Assembly: GCF_003172935.1 (NCBI RefSeq)
Contig: NZ_QGKS01000242.1
Coordinates: 1-64,000, forward strand
From: Micromonospora sicca
GTDB lineage: Bacteria > Actinomycetota > Actinomycetes > Mycobacteriales > Micromonosporaceae
DNA length: 64,000 nucleotides
Direction of reading: 5' to 3'
The notes under the pieces are model-generated. The model saw nothing but the letters and a program-made list of their open reading frames with translations, had not been told where the DNA came from and searched no databases. Shown here piece by piece: positions 33,521 to 42,586 of the stretch. A program made the translations under genes and the position numbers. Numbering within the stretch: the first letter of the stretch is position 1; each line of letters begins with the position of its first letter.

Positions 33521-34557
33521 CCGCGCCGGCGGCGACGGCCCCGGAGACGGCCGGTCCCGCCGGGCCGCTCCCCGGGGGCCAGGATCCGGCGGAACGGCGG
33601 GCCCGCGCCAGCCAGTCGTTCTGGACTGCGGTGGTCGGCGTCCCGGCGGTCTTCTCGGTGCTGCGGCTGGGCGTGGAGGCCGGCGGGGAACTCCAGACCA
33701 CCCTGCTGCTGGTCGCCAACGTCGGCACGGTGAACCTGCTCGCCGGGTTCCTCACCACGGCCGCGCAGCTGCTCTCCACCGGACTGGTCGCGGTCTTCGC
33801 GCTCGGGGCGGTGCTCCGGGTCAGCGTGGAACGGATGCCGCCCGGCTTCCGTCGCCCGCTCTTCGCCCGCTGGGTGGACATCACCCCGGCCTGGTTCGCG
33901 GCGGCCAGCTTTCTGCTGGCGCTGGTCACCTGGCCGCTGCTCTACCTGCCGCTGCTCGTCCCGGCGTTCGTGGCGGCGTTCCAGCTCAGCCTGGAGCGGC
34001 TGCACGAGCAGCCGGTGCCCCGCGTGCTGCTGCTCTGCGGTGGCTTCACCGGGTACCTCTGGCTGCTCGGGCCGACCCTGCTAGAGGCCGGGCGGCAGCG
34101 GGAACTGCTGGCCATGGTGCTGCTCGTCGTACCGCCGGTGCTGGCCCTCTTCGTCACCGGGCCGCTGCCGGCGGCGGTGATCCGGCCGCTGGCCTCGGTG
34201 ACCGAGGCGGCGGTGCTCGCCACGCTGGTCTGGGCGGCGCTGCCGGTGATCAGTACGCCGGTGCTGCCGCTGACGGTCACCACGATCGAGCCGGCGCCCG
34301 GCGTCAGCGAGGACGTCCGCGGCCACGTGGTCACCGTGGACGACGTGAACGTCGTTCTGCTCCAGGAGCACGGCGGGGTCCGGTACGTGCCGGTCGGTCA
34401 GGTCCGGGCCCAGGTGCTCTGCCCGAGCGAGGACGAGCTGCCCCGGCGGCGACTGCGGGTCCGGGACTTCCACGTCGAGGACTCGCTGCTGGAGGGGCTG
34501 GGCCGCCGGGTCCGCCCGGTCCACCGTATCGACGCCGCCTGCCGCACCGTCCGCTGA
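33517..34557 (+). CDS. Polytopic membrane protein coupled to the solute-binding lipoprotein
   Basis: 346 aa, ATGA overlap with the lipoprotein gene. After a disordered N-terminus there are about six or seven TM helices (for example FWTAVVGVPAVFSVLRLG, LLAGFLTTAAQLLSTGLVAV, WFAAASFLLALVTWPLLYL, LLAMVLLVVPPVLALFV, AAVLATLVWAALPVIS) and a C-terminal soluble part of about 90 residues (VTVDDVNVVLLQEHGGVRYV, RRRLRVRDFHVEDSLLEGL). No permease signature (EAA loop) is visible, so it is probably not an ABC permease; a sensing role with the binding protein is possible. The last 41 bases are repeated imperfectly 860 bp downstream. Confidence 0.75.
   Translation: MTAPAATAPETAGPAGPLPGGQDPAERRARASQSFWTAVVGVPAVFSVLRLGVEAGGELQTTLLLVANVGTVNLLAGFLTTAAQLLSTGLVAVFALGAVLRVSVERMPPGFRRPLFARWVDITPAWFAAASFLLALVTWPLLYLPLLVPAFVAAFQLSLERLHEQPVPRVLLLCGGFTGYLWLLGPTLLEAGRQRELLAMVLLVVPPVLALFVTGPLPAAVIRPLASVTEAAVLATLVWAALPVISTPVLPLTVTTIEPAPGVSEDVRGHVVTVDDVNVVLLQEHGGVRYVPVGQVRAQVLCPSEDELPRRRLRVRDFHVEDSLLEGLGRRVRPVHRIDAACRTVR
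34517..34557 (+). repeat. 41-bp direct repeat, copy 1
   Basis: The 3' end of the membrane-protein gene including its stop codon. 35 of 41 bases match 35377-35417, exactly 860 bp away on the same strand. The two copies bracket the minus-strand gene at 34565-35278. Confidence 0.8.
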
Positions 34558-34564
34558 CGTACGG

Positions 34565-35278
34565 TCAGACGCCCTCATCAGCCAGTGCGCCACGAAGTAG
34601 ATCGGCCAGCTCGGCGGCCTTGGTCAACTCGTCGGCGACCGGAGACGGCGCGCTGGTCACCGCGGCCTCCCAGAGCAGCCGCGCCGGCGTGCCGGCGACC
34701 AGCCAGCGCCCCACCACCCGCTTTGCGTCCTCCGGCAGGAGCCCACCCCACGCCCAGGAATCGAGGACCTCGGCCAGGTGTCGGGCCGGCTCCTCGCCCG
34801 ACAGCTCCGCGAAGTCCGCCAGGTACCCTCCGACGTCGAGGCCGAGGCTGGCGACTGCTTCCAGCAGGTCCCACGCCGGGTTGGTGGCCGGACAGGACGT
34901 GAGGGTCCAGCGCCACCAGGCCCGGAAGAACTCCTCGACCGCGCTCCGCTCGGCGGGCGACCAGTCCCGCCAGCGCTGCTCGATCCGGCAGGCCACCGTC
35001 TCCGGTGACCACCAGTCCGCCATCTCGCCGATGGCGTACCCCTCCAGCAGCCGGGGCACCAGGTGCGGCAACTCGGTCCCGTCACCCCAGGTGCCCGGGT
35101 TGGACAGGTAGGTCCCGAGCTGGTCCGGGGCGAGGTCGCGCAGCGGCGTACACCGGAAGAGCTCCACCTCCGCCGGGTCAACGCAGTGATCGCACGCTTC
35201 CATGTCAGGCGGCAGGCGGTGGTGGGCGAAGGCGGCGTAGAGCCGGTCCTTCGTCCGCTCCAGATCCGGTGGGAACAT
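34565..35278 (-). CDS. Hypothetical protein, 237 aa, between direct repeats
   Basis: Unrecognised cytosolic protein. It begins MFPPDLERTKDRLYAAFAHH and has a two-cysteine motif EACDHCVDP, then a Trp-rich helical middle (WWSPETVACRIEQRWRDWSPAERSAVEEFFRAWWRW) and an acidic, Leu-rich C-terminus. Length and composition look like an intact gene. ATG at 35278 was chosen over the longer frame because it begins the conserved-looking part; no clear ribosome site. It is antisense to and 7 bp from the membrane gene, and is bracketed by copies of that gene's 3' end, as if inserted there. Confidence 0.7.
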   Translation of the reverse strand: MFPPDLERTKDRLYAAFAHHRLPPDMEACDHCVDPAEVELFRCTPLRDLAPDQLGTYLSNPGTWGDGTELPHLVPRLLEGYAIGEMADWWSPETVACRIEQRWRDWSPAERSAVEEFFRAWWRWTLTSCPATNPAWDLLEAVASLGLDVGGYLADFAELSGEEPARHLAEVLDSWAWGGLLPEDAKRVVGRWLVAGTPARLLWEAAVTSAPSPVADELTKAAELADLLRGALADEGV

Positions 35279-35282
35279 CCGC

Positions 35283-35672
35283 TCAGTGTCCCCGCCCCGC
35301 CCTGCCGGCGTCACCTGACATAGATCTTGAGGGGAAGGGACTCTCCAGGGCCCCTTCCAACGGACTCAGTACGACTCGGTCCACCGGATTGACGCCGCCT
35401 GCCGCAGGGTCGACTGAGGGGCGGCGTGACGTCGCGTTGTGCGATCCGGGGGCACCTGGTGCCGGGGGCGACCGCAGTCCGGCTTTCTGGACGAAGATCG
35501 AGCGACGAGCGACGGCATCGCACTTGGCGTTGAGCTGGTAGCCGTCGAGCCAGACCCACCCGTCGTACGTCATCCAGTCGAGCACTCGGATCAACCGGAA
35601 CGTCATCGGAGTCACGAACTGCGGGCTGGCCGCTCGACTGACGTAGAGCAGGTCCCCGGCTCGCAGCTTCAC
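35283..35672 (-). CDS. Small hypothetical protein of the GntR-controlled pair
   Basis: 129 aa. The first 65 residues look like a real beta-rich domain: KLRAGDLLYVSRAASPQFV, FRLIRVLDWMTYDGWVWLDGYQLNA, RRSIFVQKAGL. The last 60 residues (RSPPAPGAPGSHNATSRRPSVD onward) are low complexity and run antisense through the 41-bp repeat remnant, so the original C-terminus was probably lost at a recombination junction. GTG at 35672 overlaps the stop of the upstream gene (GTGA). This pair, often found next to short GntR regulators in Micromonospora and Streptomyces in my recollection, has no known function. Confidence 0.65.
   Translation of the reverse strand: MKLRAGDLLYVSRAASPQFVTPMTFRLIRVLDWMTYDGWVWLDGYQLNAKCDAVARRSIFVQKAGLRSPPAPGAPGSHNATSRRPSVDPAAGGVNPVDRVVLSPLEGALESPFPSRSMSGDAGRAGRGH
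35377..35417 (+). repeat. 41-bp direct repeat, copy 2 (gene-end remnant)
   Basis: Translated on the plus strand it gives VHRIDAACRRVD and a stop, compared with VHRIDAACRTVR at the end of the membrane protein. There is no gene in front of it, so it is a remnant of a duplicated or split copy. Confidence 0.8.
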
Positions 35673-35887
35673 GGCAGCCACCCGAGGAAACGGCGGTGGA
35701 GCAGGCCCGCCGGCGCCCAGCCCATGTCCTGGGTCGCTGCTACCAAGCACGATCCCATGTAGAGCGCCAGGGATGTCGGCGCACCCTGGTACTCGGCGCG
35801 TAGTTCGTGGCGGCGGGTGCGGCAGGGCCAAGGGGCACCACAACCGCCGCACGTCCAGATAGGAACAACAGGCGCGTGCATGGTCAT
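35669..35887 (-). CDS. Small Cys-containing protein of the GntR-controlled pair
   Basis: 72 aa. It opens MTMHAPVVPIWTCGGCGAPWPC with three cysteines (WTCGGCG, WPC), then RRHELRAEYQGAPTSLALYMG and ends AGLLHRRFLGWLP. The C-x2-C plus C pattern suggests a metal site or redox pair. Databases often give such proteins a doubtful flavin reductase label; I see no flavin motif. ATG at 35887 is six bases after TAGGGT (35899-35894), a leaderless-type start; the palindromic operator begins one base further upstream. First gene of a two-gene unit. Confidence 0.72.
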   Translation of the reverse strand: MTMHAPVVPIWTCGGCGAPWPCRTRRHELRAEYQGAPTSLALYMGSCLVAATQDMGWAPAGLLHRRFLGWLP

Positions 35888-35899
35888 GGCGTCACCCTA

Positions 35900-35927
35900 A
35901 GTGTTGTGTTGACGTAAACACAACACT
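35900..35927. promoter_or_regulatory. Palindromic operator between the small operon and GntR gene
   Basis: Perfect inverted repeat AGTGTTGTGTT / AACACAACACT with spacer GACGTA. It starts one base upstream of the minus-strand -10 box (35899-35894) and covers its -35 region, the expected position for a repressor. It is AT-rich in a GC-rich setting. The divergent GntR protein is the obvious candidate to bind. The plus-strand GntR gene has its own box TAGCGT (35947-35952), 20 bp away. Confidence 0.75.
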
Positions 35928-35958
35928 ACGGCAGTATGGGATCACCTAGCGTGCGCTT

Positions 35959-36372
35959 GTGAACAGTGAGAGCGACTTCGATCCCGATGTCGCTACGTGG
36001 AAGCAACTCGCGGACCGGTTGCGACAAGCCATCCGCTCAGGCGAGCTTGCGCCCGGCCAGCGAGTGCCCACCGAGCTGAGTCTCACGCAGGAGTATGGGC
36101 TCAGCCGCCTCACGGTCCGCCGCGCACTTCAGCAACTGCGAAGTGAGGGCTTGATCGTGGTGGTGCGGAGTCGCGGAACCTTCGTCCGAAGCGAGCGGGA
36201 ACGCGTCGTGGTGATCCTGGGCAAGGGTGACCAGGTGCAGGCACGAATGCCCGACCCCGACGAGCGGCGGAAGTACCGCCTTCAGGAGGGCGAGCCCGTC
36301 GTCCTGGTGACGAGGACTGGCGGCAGTGTGGAGGGGTACGGCGCACACGGTGTGACGGTCGTCGGCGGATAG
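35959..36372 (+). CDS. GntR-family transcriptional regulator (short form)
   Basis: 137 aa. Winged-helix DNA-binding domain at about 13-80: WKQLADRLRQAIRSGELAPG, VPTELSLTQEYGLSRLTVRRA, LQQLRSEGLIVVVRSRGTFV. The C-terminal part is only about 55 residues (DERRKYRLQEGEPVVLVTRTGG), too short for a complete UTRA or FCD ligand domain, so it is a short GntR form or shares the operon products as effectors. GTG at 35959 lies six bases after TAGCGT (leaderless type). Divergent from the small two-gene operon, with a 28-bp palindrome between, so it probably represses that operon. Confidence 0.88.
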   Translation: MNSESDFDPDVATWKQLADRLRQAIRSGELAPGQRVPTELSLTQEYGLSRLTVRRALQQLRSEGLIVVVRSRGTFVRSERERVVVILGKGDQVQARMPDPDERRKYRLQEGEPVVLVTRTGGSVEGYGAHGVTVVGG

Positions 36373-36616
36373 CCAAAGGGCGACCAACGCCTTCTGCCGG
36401 AAGACCCGGCAGTGTTGCCCATCTGCTACTCCTGCGGCTGGGCGTCTGCGGTGACACCGCTGATGACTGCTTGACGATCGTTTCACGCCGCCTAGCCAGC
36501 AGAGGCCGACTAGTGCCAGCGGTGACGAGGGGCCGAGGCCAAGCACGAGGACGGACTCGCCGGGACGGCCTGCGCAGAGGTTGTAAGTCAGACCTCACCT
36601 GCCTGAGCCGGCGCTC

Positions 36617-37780
36617 TCAGTACGACTTGTCCTGGCCGAGGACGTGCTGGGCGACGAAGTTGAGGATCATCTCCCGGCTGACCGGGGCGATCCGGCCGGC
36701 GCGGACCGCGCCGAGCAGGGTGGCGACCCCGTACTCGGTGGTCATCCCGGCCCCGCCGAGGGCCTGCACGGCGGTGTCCACGGCGAGCGCGGCGGCCTCC
36801 CCGGCCGCGTACTTGGCCATGTTGCCGGAGATACCGGCCTCCAGGTCCCGGCCGGCGTCGTAGAGCGTGGCCGCCTTGTGGATCATGAGGCGGGCCAGCT
36901 CCACCTGCACCGCCGCGTGCGCCAGCGGGTGCGCGACGGCCTGGTGGGAGCCGATGCTGCGGCCGCCCCAGACCTTCCGGGTGGCGGTGTACTCCGACGC
37001 GCGCTCGATGGCGTACCGGCCGGTGCCGGCGCCCATCGCGGCGACCGTGATCCGCTCCGGGTTGAGGCCGGCGAAGAGCGCCGGCAGGCCGGCGTCGAGC
37101 GACTCGCCGACCAGCGCGTCGGCGGGCACCCGCACGTCGTCCAGGTAGAGCAGGAACTGGTTCTCCGGCGACAGGATCTCCATGTCCAGCTTGGACCGGG
37201 TGAGGCCCGGGGCGTCGGTCGGCACGATGAACAGCGCCGGCTTCAGCTTGCCGGTGGCCGCGTCTTCGGTGCGGGCGACAACCAGGACGTGGCCCGCCTC
37301 GTCCACCCCGGAGATGTAGCACTTGCGGCCGGAGAGCAGCCAGTCGTCGCCGTCGCGGCGGGCCACCGTGCCGAGCCGGTGGAAGTTCGACCCCGCCTCG
37401 GGTTCGGTGATCGCGAAGACGATCTTCTGTGAGCCGTCCGCCAGCCCGGGCAGGTGGCGCTTGCGCTGCTCGTCGGTGCCATGCTTGTTGATCACGGTGG
37501 CGGCGATCGCGGGGGAGACCACGAGCAGCAACAGCGGGCAGCCGGCCGCCGCCAGCTCCTCGCAGACGATGGCCAGCTCGGTGATGCCGCCGCCCCCACC
37601 GCCGTACTCGGTGGGGATGTTCACGCCGAGGTAGCCGAGCCGGCCGGCCTCGTGCCACAGCTCGGTGGTGTGCTCGCCGGCCTTGGCCTTCTCGACGAAG
37701 TAGCCGTGGCCGTACCTGCGGCCCAGCGCCCGGACCGCGTCGCGGAGCTGGTCCTGCTCGGGGGTGAGGTCGAAGTTCAT
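36617..37780 (-). CDS. Acyl-CoA dehydrogenase (last gene of catabolic operon)
   Basis: 387-aa FAD enzyme that oxidises acyl-CoA to enoyl-CoA. Landmarks: MNFDLTPEQDQLRDAVRALG, LGYLGVNIPTEYGGGGGGI, VFAITEPEAGSNFHRLGTVA (FAD/substrate loop), CYISGVDEAGHVLVVART and the C-terminal ALGGAGMTTEYGVATLLGAVRAGRIAPVSREMI. The usual catalytic Glu position in TEYG (the Glu before Tyr) is plausible. ATG at 37780 overlaps the stop of the carboxylase alpha gene (ATGA) and has GAGGAGG upstream. With the other genes it probably serves branched-chain or methyl-branched acyl-CoA breakdown. Confidence 0.92.
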   Translation of the reverse strand: MNFDLTPEQDQLRDAVRALGRRYGHGYFVEKAKAGEHTTELWHEAGRLGYLGVNIPTEYGGGGGGITELAIVCEELAAAGCPLLLLVVSPAIAATVINKHGTDEQRKRHLPGLADGSQKIVFAITEPEAGSNFHRLGTVARRDGDDWLLSGRKCYISGVDEAGHVLVVARTEDAATGKLKPALFIVPTDAPGLTRSKLDMEILSPENQFLLYLDDVRVPADALVGESLDAGLPALFAGLNPERITVAAMGAGTGRYAIERASEYTATRKVWGGRSIGSHQAVAHPLAHAAVQVELARLMIHKAATLYDAGRDLEAGISGNMAKYAAGEAAALAVDTAVQALGGAGMTTEYGVATLLGAVRAGRIAPVSREMILNFVAQHVLGQDKSY

Positions 37781-39783
37781 CGCGGATCCTCCTCGGGGTT
37801 GACCACGGCCAGCACGGCGCCGGTGTCGACCTGGCCGCCGGCCGGGACCGGCAGCTCGGCGACCACGCCGTCGGTCGGGGCGAGCACGGGGTGTTCCAGC
37901 TTCATCGCTTCCAAGGTCAGCAGCAGCTCGCCGGCGGCGACCCGCTGGCCGACCTCGACGTGCACCCGGGTCACCGCGCCGGGCAGTGGCGCGAGCAGGG
38001 ACCCGGCGGCCAGCTCCGCGGTGGGCAGGGGGAAGCGCGGCAGCTCGGTGAGGCTCGCCGCCCCCGCCGGGCCGTCCACGAAGACCTCCGACCCCACCCG
38101 GTGTACGCGGAACGCCCGCCGCGTCCCGTCGACGTCGAGCACGACGCGGTCGGGAGCGGCCTCGACCACGGTCACGGCCGGCGCCGCGTCGGAAGTGGTG
38201 CCTCCACCGGCCAGGGACACGGACCACTCGGCGAGTGCCCCGCTGCGGTCCAGCTGGTACCGGACCTCGACCTCGCCGCCGTCCACTCCGCTGAATCGGG
38301 TGACCTGCGGAAACGCCGGCACGTTGCGCCAGCCCGACGGCAGCCCGCCCAACACGGGCGCGGACGCCCGACGCCCGGCGGCGCCCGCCAGCGCGGCGGC
38401 GAGGGTGACCAGGGGGAGCTGGTCGGCGGGGAGCAGCGGGGCGAAGACCTCGGGATGCCGGTCCAGGAAGCCGGTGTCGACGTCCGCGGCGCCGAACTCG
38501 GGGCTGCGCAGGACCCGGACCAGCAGGTCCCGGTTGGTGGCGACGCCGTGCAGCTCGGCCCGGGCCAGCGCGCCGGCGAGGGCGCGGACCGCCTCGGCCC
38601 GGGTGGGCGCCCAGGCGATCAGCTTGGCGAGCATCGAGTCGTAGTGAACGGTGACCGTCGAGCCGTCGACCACGCCGGAGTCGAGTCGCAGGCCCGCCCG
38701 CTGGAGGTTGCCGAACCCGCGGTCCACTCCAGGGACGGCGAACCGCCGCAGGGTGCCGGTGGCCGGGCGGAAGCCCTGGGCCGGGTCCTCGGCGCAGAGC
38801 CGCACCTCTATGGCGTAGCCGCGCATCCAGTGCGCGTCACGGGCCCGCTCCGGCAGCGGCTCGCCCTCGGCGACGAGCAGTTGCAGCCGGACGAGATCCA
38901 GTCCGGTGGTCAGCTCGGTGACCGGGTGCTCCACCTGGAGGCGGGTGTTCATCTCCAGGAAGTGGACCTCCCCGTCGGGCGCGAGCAGGAACTCGACGGT
39001 CCCCGCGCCGACGTAGTCGACCGCCCGGCCGGCGGCCACCGCCGCCTCGTGCAGCCGCTCGCGCACCTGCGGGGACAGGACCCCCGGCGCCTCCTCGACG
39101 ATCTTCTGGTGGCGGCGCTGAATCGAGCAGTCGCGCACCCCGAGGGCCACCACGGTGCCGTGCGTGTCGCCGAAGATCTGCACCTCGACGTGCCGGCCGC
39201 GCTCGACGTACCGCTCGATGAAGACCGTGCCGTCGCCGAACGCCGCGGCCGCCTCGCGGCGCGCGCGCGCGACGGCCTCGGCGAGCCCGGCGGCGTCGCG
39301 GACCACCCGCATGCCCCGGCCGCCACCGCCCGCGGCGGCCTTGACCAGCACCGGGAAGTCGGTCACCTGGTCGGCCTCGGTCCAGGTCGGCAGCATCGGC
39401 ACGCCCGCATCGGCGAGCAGCGCCTTGGCCGCCATCTTGTCGCCCATCGCGGCGATCGCCTTGGCCGGCGGGCCGACCCAGGTCAGCCCCGCGTCGGTGA
39501 TGGCCGCGGCGAAGTCGGCGTTCTCGGCCAGGAAGCCGTAGCCCGGGTGGACCGCGTCCGCGCCGGCCCGCCGGGCCGCGTCCAGGACGAGGTCGATCCG
39601 CAGGTACGTCTCGGCCGGCGTGTTCCCGGGCAGCCGGACGGCCAGGTCGGCCTCGGCCACGAAGGGCGCGTCGGCGTCCGCGTCGGAGTGCACGGCGACC
39701 GTGTCCACGCCGAGTGCCCGGCAGGTGGCGAAGACTCGGCGGGCGATTTCCCCGCGATTGGCCACCAGCAGTCGGTTGATCAT
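37777..39783 (-). CDS. Acyl-CoA carboxylase alpha subunit (biotin carboxylase + BCCP)
   Basis: 668 aa. Biotin carboxylase: MINRLLVANRGEIARRVF, ATP-grasp loop VKAAAGGGGRGMRVV, carboxylation motif RDCSIQRRHQKIVEEAPG, EFLLAPDGEVHFLEMNTRLQVEHPVTE. A linker domain follows, then a BCCP domain whose biotinylated Lys628 sits in LEAMKLEH. Organisation matches 3-methylcrotonyl/geranyl-CoA-type alpha subunits, which join BC and BCCP in one chain. It works with the beta subunit encoded 11 bp upstream. ATG at 39783; the stop overlaps the next gene. The BCCP end uses L after K instead of the more common M, a normal variant. Confidence 0.95.
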   Translation of the reverse strand: MINRLLVANRGEIARRVFATCRALGVDTVAVHSDADADAPFVAEADLAVRLPGNTPAETYLRIDLVLDAARRAGADAVHPGYGFLAENADFAAAITDAGLTWVGPPAKAIAAMGDKMAAKALLADAGVPMLPTWTEADQVTDFPVLVKAAAGGGGRGMRVVRDAAGLAEAVARARREAAAAFGDGTVFIERYVERGRHVEVQIFGDTHGTVVALGVRDCSIQRRHQKIVEEAPGVLSPQVRERLHEAAVAAGRAVDYVGAGTVEFLLAPDGEVHFLEMNTRLQVEHPVTELTTGLDLVRLQLLVAEGEPLPERARDAHWMRGYAIEVRLCAEDPAQGFRPATGTLRRFAVPGVDRGFGNLQRAGLRLDSGVVDGSTVTVHYDSMLAKLIAWAPTRAEAVRALAGALARAELHGVATNRDLLVRVLRSPEFGAADVDTGFLDRHPEVFAPLLPADQLPLVTLAAALAGAAGRRASAPVLGGLPSGWRNVPAFPQVTRFSGVDGGEVEVRYQLDRSGALAEWSVSLAGGGTTSDAAPAVTVVEAAPDRVVLDVDGTRRAFRVHRVGSEVFVDGPAGAASLTELPRFPLPTAELAAGSLLAPLPGAVTRVHVEVGQRVAAGELLLTLEAMKLEHPVLAPTDGVVAELPVPAGGQVDTGAVLAVVNPEEDPR

Positions 39784-39794
39784 GACTGGCCCCC

Positions 39795-41392
<1,598 letters not shown>

Positions 41393-41396
<4 letters not shown>

Positions 41397-42586
41397 AGGC
41401 CCATGCCCTTCGCGATGATCTCGTTCATGATCTCGGTGGTGCCGCCGCCGATGCCGAGGATGCGGGCGTCCCGGTAGTGCCGTTCCACCTCGGCGTCGCG
41501 CAGGTAGCCGAAGCCGCCGTGCAGTTGCAGCGCCGCGTCGACCACGTGGTCGCAGGCGGCCACCGCGACGTTCTTCGCCATCGCCACCTCGGTCACCACC
41601 GGCTCGCCGGCCGCGACCCGGGCGGCCACCTCGTGCACGTACGCCCGGGCCGCCTCGGCGCGGGTGTGCATCTCGGCCAGCCGGTGCCGGATCAGCTGCC
41701 GGCTGGCCAGCGGCCGGCCGAACGTGGACCGGTCCCGGCACCACCGGGCCGCGAGCTCCACGCTGCGCTGCGCGGTCGCGTACGCCTGCGTGGCGAGGGA
41801 GAGCCGCTCGCTGGCGAAGTGCTGCATGATCGCGAGGAAGCCGGTGTTCTCCGCGCCGATCCGGTTCGCCGCCGGCACCCGTACGTCGACGAAGGAGAGC
41901 TCGGCGGTGTCCGAACAGTGCCAGCCCAGCTTCTCCAGCCGGCGTCCCACGGTGAAGCCGGGCAGGCCCTTGTCGATCACCAGCAGGCTGAGCTCGCCGC
42001 TGCCCGGGAAGTCGGTGCAGACCGCCGTGGTCACGAAGTCGGCCCGGACCCCGCTGGTGATGTAGGTCTTCGACCCGTTCACCACGTAGTGGTCGCCGTC
42101 CCGGCGGGCGGTGGTGCGGATCGCGGCGACGTCCGAGCCGCCGTCCGGCTCGGTGATCGCCAGCGCGCCGATCATCGTCCCGGCCAGGGTGGGGCGGACG
42201 TACCGGTCGATCAGGTCGTCGTTCGTCGTCCGCTCCCCGCCGAGCGAGGTGCCGAGCGAGGGGCCGAGGCGGGCGCCGGCCGCGGCCACCATGTGCGGCA
42301 GCGCGATGCCGTGGGTGAAGAGCGCCGCCACCAGACCGGACGAGCCGCCAGAGCGGATGATCTCCTCGGTGACGATGATCGAGTCGAGCAGGTCGCCGCC
42401 GCTGCCACCAACCGATTCCGGGAAGCCGACGCCGAGCAGTCCGATCTTCGCCGCCGTCTCGTGCAGCGACCGGGGCACCTCGCCGGCCCGCTCCCAGTCG
42501 GCCAGGTGCGGCAGCACCTCCCGGGTCACGAAGGCCCGGGTCAGTTCGCGGAGCTGCCGCCGCTCGGGGGTGTCCACGATGGTCAC
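41393..42586 (-). CDS. Acyl-CoA dehydrogenase
   Basis: 397 aa, second acyl-CoA dehydrogenase of the operon. LLGVGFPESVGGSGGDLLDS, IGALAITEPDGGSDVAAIRTTA, GSKTYITSGVRADFVTTAV, and C-terminal [44 protein letters not shown], the FAD-binding end. The sequence style is that of isovaleryl/citronellyl-CoA dehydrogenases (LiuA/AtuD-like). GTG at 42586 overlaps the AtuA-like gene's stop, and its own stop overlaps the carboxyltransferase start; translation is coupled on both sides. Confidence 0.93.

Noticed and set aside
36373..36616. Short open frames after the GntR gene
   Set aside because: 244 bp with weak codon bias and no similarity to known proteins; no gene supported.
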